This document shows positions 8,570-18,300 of a stretch of 64,000 nt of DNA, piece by piece. The notes beneath the pieces are model-generated. The model made no database searches, had not been told where the DNA came from, and was given only the letters and a program-made list of their open reading frames with translations. Source of the DNA: a virus; the IMG/VR virus record IMGVR_UViG_3300010885_055964, positions 114,027 through 178,026 of that record. The stretch is one strand, 5' to 3'. The translations under genes were made by a program, and so were the position numbers. How positions within the stretch are numbered: the first letter of the stretch is position 1; every line of letters begins with the position of its first letter.

Positions 8570-10698
8570 GTGATAATATCAATGTGATATGGAATAAATT
8601 CTTTTCGCATAGAACTCGTACATTATGGGACAGATTTCCAGGATATTATAGAGCGTTGGTAGTAGAGACTAATGACCCTCTAAATATGTATAGGGTTAGA
8701 TTTAAATGTCCTGATATGCATGATTTTGATCTAGAACCAGATTGGTGTCCTTGGGCAGTGTCGTGCTTTGATTTGGGCGGTAAGAAAGCTGGCAGGTGGG
8801 TAGCACCTTGTATCGGTGACTGGGTTTGGATCACGTTTGAACGGCAGCATCCATACGGACCAATATGGACTGGTTTTGCTGATCCTACCAGAAGAAGATT
8901 TTATGCTTATCCTCAGGTGTTCGGCATTACACCTCTCAGTGTAAATGAAGAGGGTAAAAAAGATCTAAGACCCAAAGATTATGACACAAAATACCTCCCT
9001 AAAGATGGGAGGCCCATGAGCCATGGGTGGGCAGATCGATATGGCAATTTAGAATTACATTCTGCTGTAGGATTCTATCCAGCAGAGCATCAAGACCCTC
9101 CTCCTCCATCTGATCATGATGCGGTATCTGGTTCTGGGTTCAAGCAGAAGAGAAAAGAACCTTTAGTTAATGATCCAGATAAGAAGTATATGGCTCGGGT
9201 CACTAAATATGGCCATATTTTTATAATGGGAGATCAGGGTTATCATTGGAAGAAGGATGAATCGCAAGATATAGGCGAATTCCATGGAGATGCGAAGAAG
9301 GATGAAAAATTCGAAACCAAGAGGTGGTTATTTTTACAACGGCTACTGAATGACAATAAGCCTAGAGCTAGTATGAACGGTGGTGATCAGCGGAAACAGT
9401 TGATGATGACTAGGTATGGTCATCGTATAGAGATGAGGGACGTAGGTTGGGCTCAACAAGGGCCAATTGCTTCACAATCTAGACAAGGTGAATTCGGCCC
9501 AGCTACTACGTTATCTCAAGAGTCTAATGTAGATCATAGATGGATCAAGATAAGAACCAAAGGCGGGATGTTATTCCAAGCTTATGACAAGGGCTTTAAC
9601 CCAGATAAAGACATATTTATCAAGCGTAAATTATTAGAAGAGTCAGGAGCCAAAAGCGAGCTAGAGGACAAATATTGGAAAGATCGTGACGCCAGATGGA
9701 TGAGAATGGTCACTCGTTATGGCTATAAATTCGTGTTGGATGATCGTGGCAGTAATGAAACAGATGCACGAAGACGTGAGCTGCCAAGAGGTATGGGTAT
9801 ATTGATCAAGGGTAGAAGATCCCCATCAGCTAAGAATTTGCCTAGACGAGGTAATAGCAGAGGCTTTCATTGGGAGATAAATGAAAGAGATGATGCAAAC
9901 CATACTACTTGGTGTACGCCACTAGGGCAAGCAGTAGAACTCAATGACAGATATCAATATGTGATTATGACATCATCGCTAGGTAAAAAGTGGGTATCTA
10001 AATGGAGGCATGTAAAAGATAATGAATTTTTAAAAAAGCCTGTGATGATACGTGATCCAGAAATGACCACGCATCATATGAAAATAGATCATGACAATGA
10101 GTATATTCGCTTCAAGACAAGAGCAAATAATGGTAGCAAACCTATTAAACCGGCTAATCCTAGTATGGTAGGAGCCGGTGAAATAAATCAAGGGGTAGAG
10201 GCTAGAGATGGACGTAAGGGTGATGGAGCTTGGGTGGAAATAGTGGACTGCCAACATAGGGGTATGTGGTTTTCAAAGAAATACAATATAGGCATTTGGA
10301 GAGCTAGAAAAAAGAGAAAAATGTATCAGTGGATGGACGAATCTGCGAGAAAGATAGTTATATTTAACGACGAGTCGAATGGCAGAATACAAATATTCGC
10401 TAATGGTGAAGTAAGCCTGACATCTAATCGTGACATTAATATTAGGGCAGATAGGAATATATTAATGAGGGCTGGTAATAATATATTCATGCAGGCGGGC
10501 GGGTCTAAATTTTCTATCTTACCGAGTGGAAGGATCAGTTCTAATACTGTTATCTTTACCAGAGGTGTTATAACCCCTGTTAATGGTGGTACGGCTGTTT
10601 CAAGAAAAGCAAGTCCCGATCCTCCACCCAAATTAGAGCCTAGTGATAGAGGTAAAACATACAATAAGCCATATGAAGCTTCGGAGGATGTCGAATGA
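8566..10698 (+). CDS. 5: Baseplate central spike protein (gp5-like OB fold plus beta-helix)
   Basis: A 710-residue protein. Residues about 20-110 form the gp5 OB-fold (YYRALVVETNDPLNMYRVR, then GDWVWITFE and GPIWTGF). The middle is long, basic and tryptophan-rich, with several similar TRYG-type beta segments. The end (about residues 605-670) has short repeats such as NGEVSLTSNRDINIRADRN, typical of the VgrG/gp5 triple-stranded beta-helix needle. I see no T4-type lysozyme domain. The protein punctures the outer envelope on contraction. The gene overlaps both neighbours by four bases. Confidence 0.82.
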   Translation: MSDNINVIWNKFFSHRTRTLWDRFPGYYRALVVETNDPLNMYRVRFKCPDMHDFDLEPDWCPWAVSCFDLGGKKAGRWVAPCIGDWVWITFERQHPYGPIWTGFADPTRRRFYAYPQVFGITPLSVNEEGKKDLRPKDYDTKYLPKDGRPMSHGWADRYGNLELHSAVGFYPAEHQDPPPPSDHDAVSGSGFKQKRKEPLVNDPDKKYMARVTKYGHIFIMGDQGYHWKKDESQDIGEFHGDAKKDEKFETKRWLFLQRLLNDNKPRASMNGGDQRKQLMMTRYGHRIEMRDVGWAQQGPIASQSRQGEFGPATTLSQESNVDHRWIKIRTKGGMLFQAYDKGFNPDKDIFIKRKLLEESGAKSELEDKYWKDRDARWMRMVTRYGYKFVLDDRGSNETDARRRELPRGMGILIKGRRSPSAKNLPRRGNSRGFHWEINERDDANHTTWCTPLGQAVELNDRYQYVIMTSSLGKKWVSKWRHVKDNEFLKKPVMIRDPEMTTHHMKIDHDNEYIRFKTRANNGSKPIKPANPSMVGAGEINQGVEARDGRKGDGAWVEIVDCQHRGMWFSKKYNIGIWRARKKRKMYQWMDESARKIVIFNDESNGRIQIFANGEVSLTSNRDINIRADRNILMRAGNNIFMQAGGSKFSILPSGRISSNTVIFTRGVITPVNGGTAVSRKASPDPPPKLEPSDRGKTYNKPYEASEDVE

Positions 10699-11420
10699 TA
10701 ATTAATTATCCTACTGGATTGTATAATACCGTAATACCTTCAGATACTGAATCTGGCAATGTTACATTCACTGTTAGTAACCAGATGCCACCTCGTACTG
10801 ATTTATTATACCCCAAGATACCCAAATCACTAGTGGGTAGAATTAAAGACCGTCGTTCGAGAGAGTTATTATCGAGACGTGCTACCATGGGTGAACTGGC
10901 ATTCACTGTCACTAAATCTACCAGGGCCGAATTAGGCAACACAGAACGTGTATACGCTACTGGGCAGATATTAGATTTCAACGATGATCCTATCAAAACG
11001 ATCGAACCAATGTTGGTGGCTGATAAGACAGAGATAGTTCATGATTCATCCCAGATCAATTATAGAGGTCTAGATATATTACAACAGGACGTTGACACTA
11101 TACAGGCTAATGCGTTGGTTATTTATGAAAAATTAAAAAAACAATTAAATGTTATAATCCGTAAGCGGAAAGGCAATGAGGAGTTGATAGTCACTAATCA
11201 GAAAATAGTCAATGATGCCGATCGAACAATTAGTGCCTTAACTATCGTTAATAAAATCGAATATAATTCAGATATAAATGGAATAATAATCAAAGCAAAG
11301 GCCAAAAAAGCAGACGCATCTAAGAAGATAGACCAAGCGATTATTATAGCGAATAACCTGGCTGTTCAAGCAACAGCGATACAAGATCAAATAAGAGAGA
11401 TATCATTGGTGATCAAATGA
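10695..11420 (+). CDS. Baseplate-associated hypothetical protein, 241 aa
   Basis: Unrecognised. Residues 1-110 are beta-rich with prolines. Residues about 120-240 are strongly helical, with lysine/isoleucine heptads that look like a coiled coil. It is tightly packed between spike and gp25 with four-base overlaps on both sides, so it very likely belongs to the baseplate. Confidence 0.65.
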   Translation: MIINYPTGLYNTVIPSDTESGNVTFTVSNQMPPRTDLLYPKIPKSLVGRIKDRRSRELLSRRATMGELAFTVTKSTRAELGNTERVYATGQILDFNDDPIKTIEPMLVADKTEIVHDSSQINYRGLDILQQDVDTIQANALVIYEKLKKQLNVIIRKRKGNEELIVTNQKIVNDADRTISALTIVNKIEYNSDINGIIIKAKAKKADASKKIDQAIIIANNLAVQATAIQDQIREISLVIK

Positions 11421-11806
11421 CAGCCACATATTATGGTTTTAATCCTCCATTTTTGGGCGGCCCTCAAAACATTATGTCTAGGCAAGAAGATGATAGATTA
11501 ATAAAGAATGATATATTACAATTATTGTTAACTGTGCCGGGTGAAAGGGTAATGAGGCCTGATTACGGTGTGAATTTAAGGAATTTTGTATTTGAGCAAT
11601 TGGTCGATCGTGATTTGAGTCAATTGAGACAAGAGATAATCAGAGGCATAACAGAATTCGAACCACGAGTAGACGTGGAAGAAGTAGTTCTTAAACGGCA
11701 AGATGATTCGAATAAGTTAACTATAAGATTGATAGTGACTTTAAAAAAAGATCCACGCAGACAATTGACCATAGAACAATTTATTAATTTATCAACACAG
11801 GCTTAA
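11417..11806 (+). CDS. 25: Baseplate wedge protein gp25-like
   Basis: A 129-residue protein with the gp25/GpW-type layout: IKNDILQLLLTVPGERVMRP, then DYGVNLRNFVFEQ, ending in beta strands. Proteins of this family start sheath polymerisation at the baseplate. The length is normal for the family. It is followed 11 bases later by the gp6-like gene, the usual order in contractile tail clusters. Confidence 0.88.
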   Translation: MTATYYGFNPPFLGGPQNIMSRQEDDRLIKNDILQLLLTVPGERVMRPDYGVNLRNFVFEQLVDRDLSQLRQEIIRGITEFEPRVDVEEVVLKRQDDSNKLTIRLIVTLKKDPRRQLTIEQFINLSTQA

Positions 11807-11817
11807 GGTTATTAAAA

Positions 11818-13407
11818 ATGGGCGACATACAGAAGACATTATTTGATCTGCCAAACGAGCCAGAGCAGTTTGGTGTTATATTAACCCCAGCTAAATTGAG
11901 AAGGATTGACTTTAGTGGGTTGGATTTCACAACAGCTAGAAGGGCGATAATAGAGTATATCAAGACATACTATCCAGATCAATTTAATGATTATGTAGCA
12001 AGTAACGGTATTATGATGATCACCGAGATTATAGCTTCGGTAGTCTCTAAGTTATCGTTACGAGCAGATATATTAGCCAATGAGGCCACACTACCGACCG
12101 CTAAAACCGAGCGGGCTATCATCAATCATTTAGCGTTGATTAACCAACGAATAAAGAGACAAACGCCAGCAATAGTAGACATAGAAATAACCGTAGATGT
12201 CCCAATAACGACAGATATTGAGATCTCACCAGGCATAGTGTTTGCTGCGAATGGTCCAGATAACCAACCTATATATTATGAGGCATTTAAAGCTCCAGGC
12301 GATTTTACTAGCAAGATAGTGATACCAGCAGGCAAGAGAGGTGTGATAATTTGGGGTGTGCAGGGGCAGTTCGCTGGTCCTGTTAGGGTCATTAGTCCAG
12401 GCGGGGGCAATCAAACATTTGAAGTCACTGACAAACAAATATTGGATGATCCTATAAGCGTATATGTAACATATGGGTCAGACAAAGTAGAGTGGACTGT
12501 CGTTAAAGAACCGATTGAAAGATATGGACCTAATGATAAAGTAGTCGAAGTTAACTTCTTTGATGATAACGCCATATTTAGATTCGGTGATGATATTACT
12601 GGTGCTGCCCCTAAATCAGGGTCACTACTCGAGTTTGTGTATAGGACAGGAGGGGGGATTAGAGGCCGTATAGGCGTCAATACGATCGACACACAAAGAC
12701 AAATTACGCCACTCCCGCCAGCTAATTCTGCCGTTTCCGTTCGTTTCCGTAACATTACAGCATCGAGTGGCGGCACAGACCGGGAGACAGTAGAACAAGC
12801 CAAGAAAAGGGCACCAAGAGACTTTTCTGTGCAAGGGAGCATAGTCACTGCAGGAGACTATGCTACGGCTGCGTCCAACTTCGCCCATCCTGTCTACGGG
12901 TCTATATCTAAATCAGTAGCTGCTTTGAGAACAGGAAAGAATGCTAATTTAGTGGAACTATACGTTCTAGCAGCAGGACCAGATGGTATTCCTACGGCTC
13001 CTAATGCTGGATTGAAGGCTGGTTTAGAAACATATATCAGTGATTTAAATGTCTTCACTGATCATGTGAATGTTTTAGATGCTAACATTTTGCCTGTGAA
13101 TATAGAGATGAATATTATTATCGATCGTAACTCTGATGCATCTGTTATTAAACAGAAGGTCGAATCAGCTATTGACAAGTTCTTCAATATCAATAATTGG
13201 GAACTAGGCCAGGGATTATATGTGTCCAACTTTATTGAGGCACTCGAGGCCGTAGATGGTGTTTCTTATGTGGATCTATTTAAGCCATCAGACAATATCG
13301 TACCTGCTAACACCACGTTCAATGATAGCAAATTGACTACAATACGATTCAACCAATTAATAGTCGAAGGCGAGAGAATAACTAATTATTATTATTCCAA
13401 GAATTGA
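11818..13407 (+). CDS. 6: Baseplate wedge protein gp6-like (J-like)
   Basis: A 529-residue protein with the baseplate J-like architecture. It has a helical N-terminus, a beta domain, and then the hallmark region RDFSVQGSIVTAGDYATAA. After that comes a C-terminal domain containing LKAGLETYISDLNVFTDHV. In T4, gp6 dimers form the continuous ring that drives the baseplate switch. It follows gp25 directly, as in other contractile systems. It is shorter than T4 gp6 (660 residues), which is common outside the close T4 relatives. Confidence 0.85.
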   Translation: MGDIQKTLFDLPNEPEQFGVILTPAKLRRIDFSGLDFTTARRAIIEYIKTYYPDQFNDYVASNGIMMITEIIASVVSKLSLRADILANEATLPTAKTERAIINHLALINQRIKRQTPAIVDIEITVDVPITTDIEISPGIVFAANGPDNQPIYYEAFKAPGDFTSKIVIPAGKRGVIIWGVQGQFAGPVRVISPGGGNQTFEVTDKQILDDPISVYVTYGSDKVEWTVVKEPIERYGPNDKVVEVNFFDDNAIFRFGDDITGAAPKSGSLLEFVYRTGGGIRGRIGVNTIDTQRQITPLPPANSAVSVRFRNITASSGGTDRETVEQAKKRAPRDFSVQGSIVTAGDYATAASNFAHPVYGSISKSVAALRTGKNANLVELYVLAAGPDGIPTAPNAGLKAGLETYISDLNVFTDHVNVLDANILPVNIEMNIIIDRNSDASVIKQKVESAIDKFFNINNWELGQGLYVSNFIEALEAVDGVSYVDLFKPSDNIVPANTTFNDSKLTTIRFNQLIVEGERITNYYYSKN

Positions 13408-13872
13408 TTACGGCCAATACTCGCCTCCTTGGTCAATGCGGACTATATCAGATAGAGTGCATTGTTCTTGAGTGCCTGTCCAGTATATTTCGACTAATTG
13501 ACCAGTAGATATTACAAAAAATCTGTGTAGCATATTAGGTGGCACAACAAAATATTGTCCTGGTCGTATATAATGTACATGGTCTGGTGTCGGGATCGTG
13601 GAATGTATTATGTTTTTATCCATAAACATATTTAATAGGCTGGTACCTTTCTTATCATCCCATATTTCGATCCCTATTGTAGCGGTAGTGCAGATAAACG
13701 CGTTGTATCTATGCCTGTGTAAATGTATCGAACTTTGCCATCCACGATTGACCTCCAATATGCTTTCATTGATTATTTTATCATCGAATCTATGCCATAC
13801 TCTGCCCCAGCATTTATGTTCCCATGTGGCAATACCTAACCAAGATAAGATTATACCTGTTAAATATTTCAT
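13408..13872 (-). CDS. Cupin-fold protein
   Basis: A 154-residue protein on the minus strand, ending next to the stop of gp6. The central region contains two cupin-like motifs: SSIHLHRHRYNAFICT (histidine pair) and later VHYIRPGQYFVVPPNMLHRF. This resembles the C-terminal domain of mannose-6-phosphate isomerase/GDP-mannose enzymes and small sugar-binding cupins. A metal-bound sugar-nucleotide role is possible, and a fucosyltransferase-like gene lies at 44173. The N-terminus is hydrophobic, with several tryptophans. Substrate unknown. Confidence 0.6.
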   Translation of the reverse strand: MKYLTGIILSWLGIATWEHKCWGRVWHRFDDKIINESILEVNRGWQSSIHLHRHRYNAFICTTATIGIEIWDDKKGTSLLNMFMDKNIIHSTIPTPDHVHYIRPGQYFVVPPNMLHRFFVISTGQLVEIYWTGTQEQCTLSDIVRIDQGGEYWP

Positions 13873-13943
13873 AAATGTGATACCTGTATTTCAAAACGAA
13901 CTGGTGCTTAGAGATATTTACCCGCATATCAAGAAGCCGACTA

Positions 13944-14360
13944 ATGGTACAAACAGTAGATGGAGCGAGTGACCAAGTGGAATTTAAAGATAAGGTAATT
14001 ACAGTATATTCTATTTGTTATGATGGCAATCCAGATCAGATTTATACGTTCGTTAACTTTGATAAGGCAGTGGCTTCAATAGAGGGGTCTTTCAGGGATT
14101 ATTACGGTAGCAGTGATGATGTAGCTATATTCGATTCATTTTGTGATGAGGTAAAAGAAAAGATATATCAATTAAAAAGTTCACCTTGTATACCTTTGAA
14201 ATTCGACAATCTACAAGTGATATTATATAGTTGGGAATTAGATCACACTAATCAGATACATCAAGTATTGTCTAAGAGCTACGATCAGGCCACTAAGACA
14301 GGAGACGCTAAGCTCGCATCGGATATAGGAAAATTATTTTCTCAATCGGTTAGAAACTAA
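13944..14360 (+). CDS. Hypothetical protein, 138 aa
   Basis: Unrecognised. Acidic, tyrosine-rich and soluble. No Shine-Dalgarno site is obvious, so a later start is possible. Its stop overlaps by four bases the convergent end of the minus-strand gene at 14357. Confidence 0.5.
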   Translation: MVQTVDGASDQVEFKDKVITVYSICYDGNPDQIYTFVNFDKAVASIEGSFRDYYGSSDDVAIFDSFCDEVKEKIYQLKSSPCIPLKFDNLQVILYSWELDHTNQIHQVLSKSYDQATKTGDAKLASDIGKLFSQSVRN

Positions 14361-14656
14361 TCATCTCCTTTGTCTATATCTAAGTCGGATAGGATATCTT
14401 TCTTTATCTGACGTAATACCTGAGCCATCAATGAAGCTGCTTCGACTATATGCGGAGCATTATAGAATACCAAGGGCTCATCAAAATCAGGGTGTTTAGC
14501 TATGGCAATAGCACATTGTAATTGCATCTTTTCACATTGTTCGCCAAATCCATTCATTAATTGATTGAATATCTGTTCAAAGATCTCTTGGCGACCAGGC
14601 TCTGGATGATCATTAGCAGCTGGCTGGTTATCGTTCTGGCGGTCAGCGGATTGCAT
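14357..14656 (-). CDS. Hypothetical protein, 99 aa
   Basis: Unrecognised. It has a proline- and asparagine-rich start and then predicted helices. A GGGAG site sits about seven bases before the ATG on the minus strand, which supports it as a real gene. One of only four minus-strand genes in the window. Confidence 0.55.
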   Translation of the reverse strand: MQSADRQNDNQPAANDHPEPGRQEIFEQIFNQLMNGFGEQCEKMQLQCAIAIAKHPDFDEPLVFYNAPHIVEAASLMAQVLRQIKKDILSDLDIDKGDD

Positions 14657-14693
14657 TCTGTGCTCCCGTTTAAGAATGTGTATTAGTTAACGT

Positions 14694-15353
14694 ATGAATA
14701 CGTTAGAAAAAGATCAAGAAAAAGTGATGATTGTGTGGAATTGGTGTTCTGATGCTTATTTACAGCATGGTATAAGACTTAAATTACCAGCTAATACTGA
14801 CCCTACTACTACATATCAATGGAGGTACGCTAGGGCTATAACTAACAAGTTCACTGAGTGGGGTTTTGATGATGCGACAGCTATCCAATTCATTAAAATC
14901 GCAGTTAAGCATTGCAAAGATGCAGGTGTTCTAAAGAAGGGCTTAGCATCTTTGCATCAATCTAATTTATTAAGCGTGTGCTATAATCGGTTAAAGACGA
15001 GGTCTGAGTCAAATTTACTGTCTGTCGAGTCAATCGCCCACATACATTCATGGCTGATGAAGAAATCAGGACACGACCTGCTTTCTAGCTTGTTGCATAG
15101 GGATGATCCTGACGAATATTGTAATTTAGTCAAATGGTATAAAGCATCACGCATTTCTCGATTGTATTTAGCCTTATCTAAAACGTGTGGTAAAGCATTA
15201 GTTCGTTTAGGTCGCGTCAATCCGGAAGAGCGATCGATAATACCACCTGCTACTTCATTATACATGCTCAGAACAGAATTCATTGAAGAAGCTAACAATT
15301 TAAAATGTGTTAAACAGATTTTGGGCAACGATTGGAGAGAACCGTGTCAGTAA
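14694..15353 (+). CDS. Hypothetical protein, 219 aa
   Basis: Unrecognised helical basic protein. Its last codons overlap the likely GTG start of the ribonucleotide reductase gene. The overlap suggests co-transcription, but no motif reveals a function. Confidence 0.6.
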   Translation: MNTLEKDQEKVMIVWNWCSDAYLQHGIRLKLPANTDPTTTYQWRYARAITNKFTEWGFDDATAIQFIKIAVKHCKDAGVLKKGLASLHQSNLLSVCYNRLKTRSESNLLSVESIAHIHSWLMKKSGHDLLSSLLHRDDPDEYCNLVKWYKASRISRLYLALSKTCGKALVRLGRVNPEERSIIPPATSLYMLRTEFIEEANNLKCVKQILGNDWREPCQ

Positions 15354-18300
15354 ACATTAAGAATGGACCATCGATGAAATCAACTAACGATGTCTCTGAA
15401 GAGTATTTTGGCCATATTTATACCAATAATGACTCCCCATTTAAATTAGACACTGATTTCATAGCAATATACGCTAACCAAAAGCCGAATTTTGGTTTTA
15501 ATGGCCTTGGGGAATTCGTCTATTATCGAACATACTCGAGACTGCTAGCAGACGATATTAAAGAGCGATTCATAGATACTTTGATTAGAGTTGTAGAAGG
15601 ATGTTATGAGATACAGCGTAGACATTGTAAAAAGATGCATATACCTTGGGATTATGATAAGGCCCAAAAGTCTGCCCAAGAGATGTTCGTAAGAATGTGG
15701 AATTTCAAGTTTCTGCCTCCTGGGCGTGGGCTTTGGATGATGGGAACAGACTTTATGTGGAAGCGAGGCAGTGGTGCATTAAATAACTGTGGATTCGTTT
15801 CTACTGACGATGCTATAGAGTCAGATCCTGCTGAGCCATTTTGCTTTTTAATGGATATGTCCATGTTGGGAGTAGGTGTAGGATTTGATACTAAAGGTGC
15901 AGGCAAGATAACTATCAAAAAGCCATGTCAATCAACTACTTATATCCATCAGATTCAAGATAGTCGTGAAGGGTGGGTCGAATCAGTAAGGTTTTTGATA
16001 TGGTCATATACAAAATATTCGGAAAATGGTGTAGTTGAGTTCGATTATAGTCTGATCAGAGGCCCTGGAAGTGATATTAAAGGCTTTGGCGGCAAAGCCA
16101 GTGGCCCAGCTATCCTACAAGAATTGCATGATTTAATTAGAGGACATTTGGCCAAACGCGTCGGTACCACGTTGTCTAGCGTGGATATAACCGATTTGAT
16201 GAATTATATCGGAAGGTGTGTTGTAGCTGGTAATGTGCGGCGGACGGCTGAGATAGCATTTGGTGAGCCAGATGATACGTCTTACTGCTCGATGAAAAAT
16301 CCTCTTGCCACATTAGAAGAATCTGATGTTGGCAAGTTCTATGAAATAACAGGAAATCTATATTCTCTAAATCGTAGTACAGCGGAATTAAACGATTTTG
16401 CAGATAATGATGGCGGTTATGTGATACCAATTGACAGATTATTACCTGCTATAGAGACTTGGAATGCACTTAATCATCATCGGTGGTCTTCTAATAACTC
16501 GATATTTGCCTATGTTGGCATGAACTACGACTTCATTGGTAAGCAAATAGCTGCTAATGGAGAGCCTGGATTGATGTGGTTAAATAATATGCGTGATTAT
16601 GGTAGATTAATCGATGGTAGGCAACCAGGGATAGACGGACGTGTTAAAGGAGGGAACCCCTGTTTTACTGGTGATATGAGATTGTTAACAGAGCAGGGTT
16701 ATGTTAAGTTATATGATTTGTGGTTGTCAGGTGGTTCACATGAATACTACGGTACTGACGATGCTATAGCTAAGTATGGATCACAAAAGATAGTTAATAA
16801 TCGCGGTGTGGTCATGGCATCCAATGTTTATCGTACTGGTACTGCAGTTCGCACCTATAGAGTGCGATTTAGTGATAACTCTTATATTAATGCTACAGCT
16901 GGTCATACTATGATAAGATTGAATAGAAAAGCTAGTAAGAATGCTGGTAAAACCAAGTACGAGGAGCAACGCGTTGCTCTTAAAGATTTAAATATAGGTG
17001 ATATGATACCTCTTAATAATAGTGTGAGCTTTGGATCATTCCATAATCCTACTTATGCTGAATTAGCAGGATGGTGCATAGGCGACGGATCATTGTCCAA
17101 AATCGTCTTCCATTCCATTCCAATTAAAGCAGATGGGCAGATAAAAACTGAATGCACTTGTTATGAGTCTGATATACACGAGGCTAGACCAAGAATAGTT
17201 GGTCTATTGCAGGAGTTATATCTTGCTTATAATCTCTCATCTAGTCAGCAGCCATCTTATGCAGGATGGAATACAAAGCAAGATCAAGATCATTTTGAGC
17301 AATGCATGCAAGGATCCAAAGTCTTAGGGAGGCTACTGAGGAGTGACGACGTAGTTACTGGCGACAAGCATAAAGTACCAGTGTCAGTCTGGGGAGGCAC
17401 TAAGGCCACAGTAGCGGCATTTATACGTGGTTTCGCTTCTACTTATGGAAGTGTTCAAACCAGCAATACTAAGCATTCTATATCTGTTAGAATTAAACAA
17501 TCGAATGAGAAAATGCTTCAAGATTGTCGTTTGTTATTAAACCAATTCGGAATCGCTTCTACCGTGCATAAAAGACACGGAGCTATGAAACAATTGCTTA
17601 ATGACGGCAAGGGAGACAAAAAACTGTATAACAGGAAACCTGGTTATGAACTAATAATATCAGGTACTAAACAGGTGGATAAATTTATACATGATATAGG
17701 TTTCATACAGCCATCTAAGTCTGCAAAGGCTATAGAATGGCTTACGCGACATAGAGGGTCGAATAACTCTAATACTGGCCAATATGTGAAGGTGGTATCC
17801 GTAGAATATATTGGTGAGCATGATACATATTGTCTAACAGAACCAGGCGATAATAGAGTAGTGATAGAAGGATTACAAGTAGGACAATGCTTGGAACAAT
17901 CGTTGGAATCATACGAGTTATGTAATTTGGTAGAGACATTCCCTGCGAATCATGAAGATGCAGATGATTACATGCGGACACTCAAATTCGCGTATCTATA
18001 TGCCAAGACGGTGACTTTGCTACCAACACATAACCCGCGTACTAATCAAGTAACTCTACGAAATAGGCGCATAGGTCTTTCACAGAGCGGTATAGTGCAA
18101 GCTTTCGCTAAATTCGGTCGCAGAGCCATTTTAAACGACTTCTGTGATGCAGGATATAATGAAATTCGTAGGTGGGATCAAGTCTATTCTGAATGGTTGT
18201 GCATTCAGAACTCGATCAAGGTCACATCAGTCAAGCCTAGCGGAACGGTATCTTTAGTGGCTGGAGCAACTCCGGGCATACATTACCCAGAAGCTAGTAC

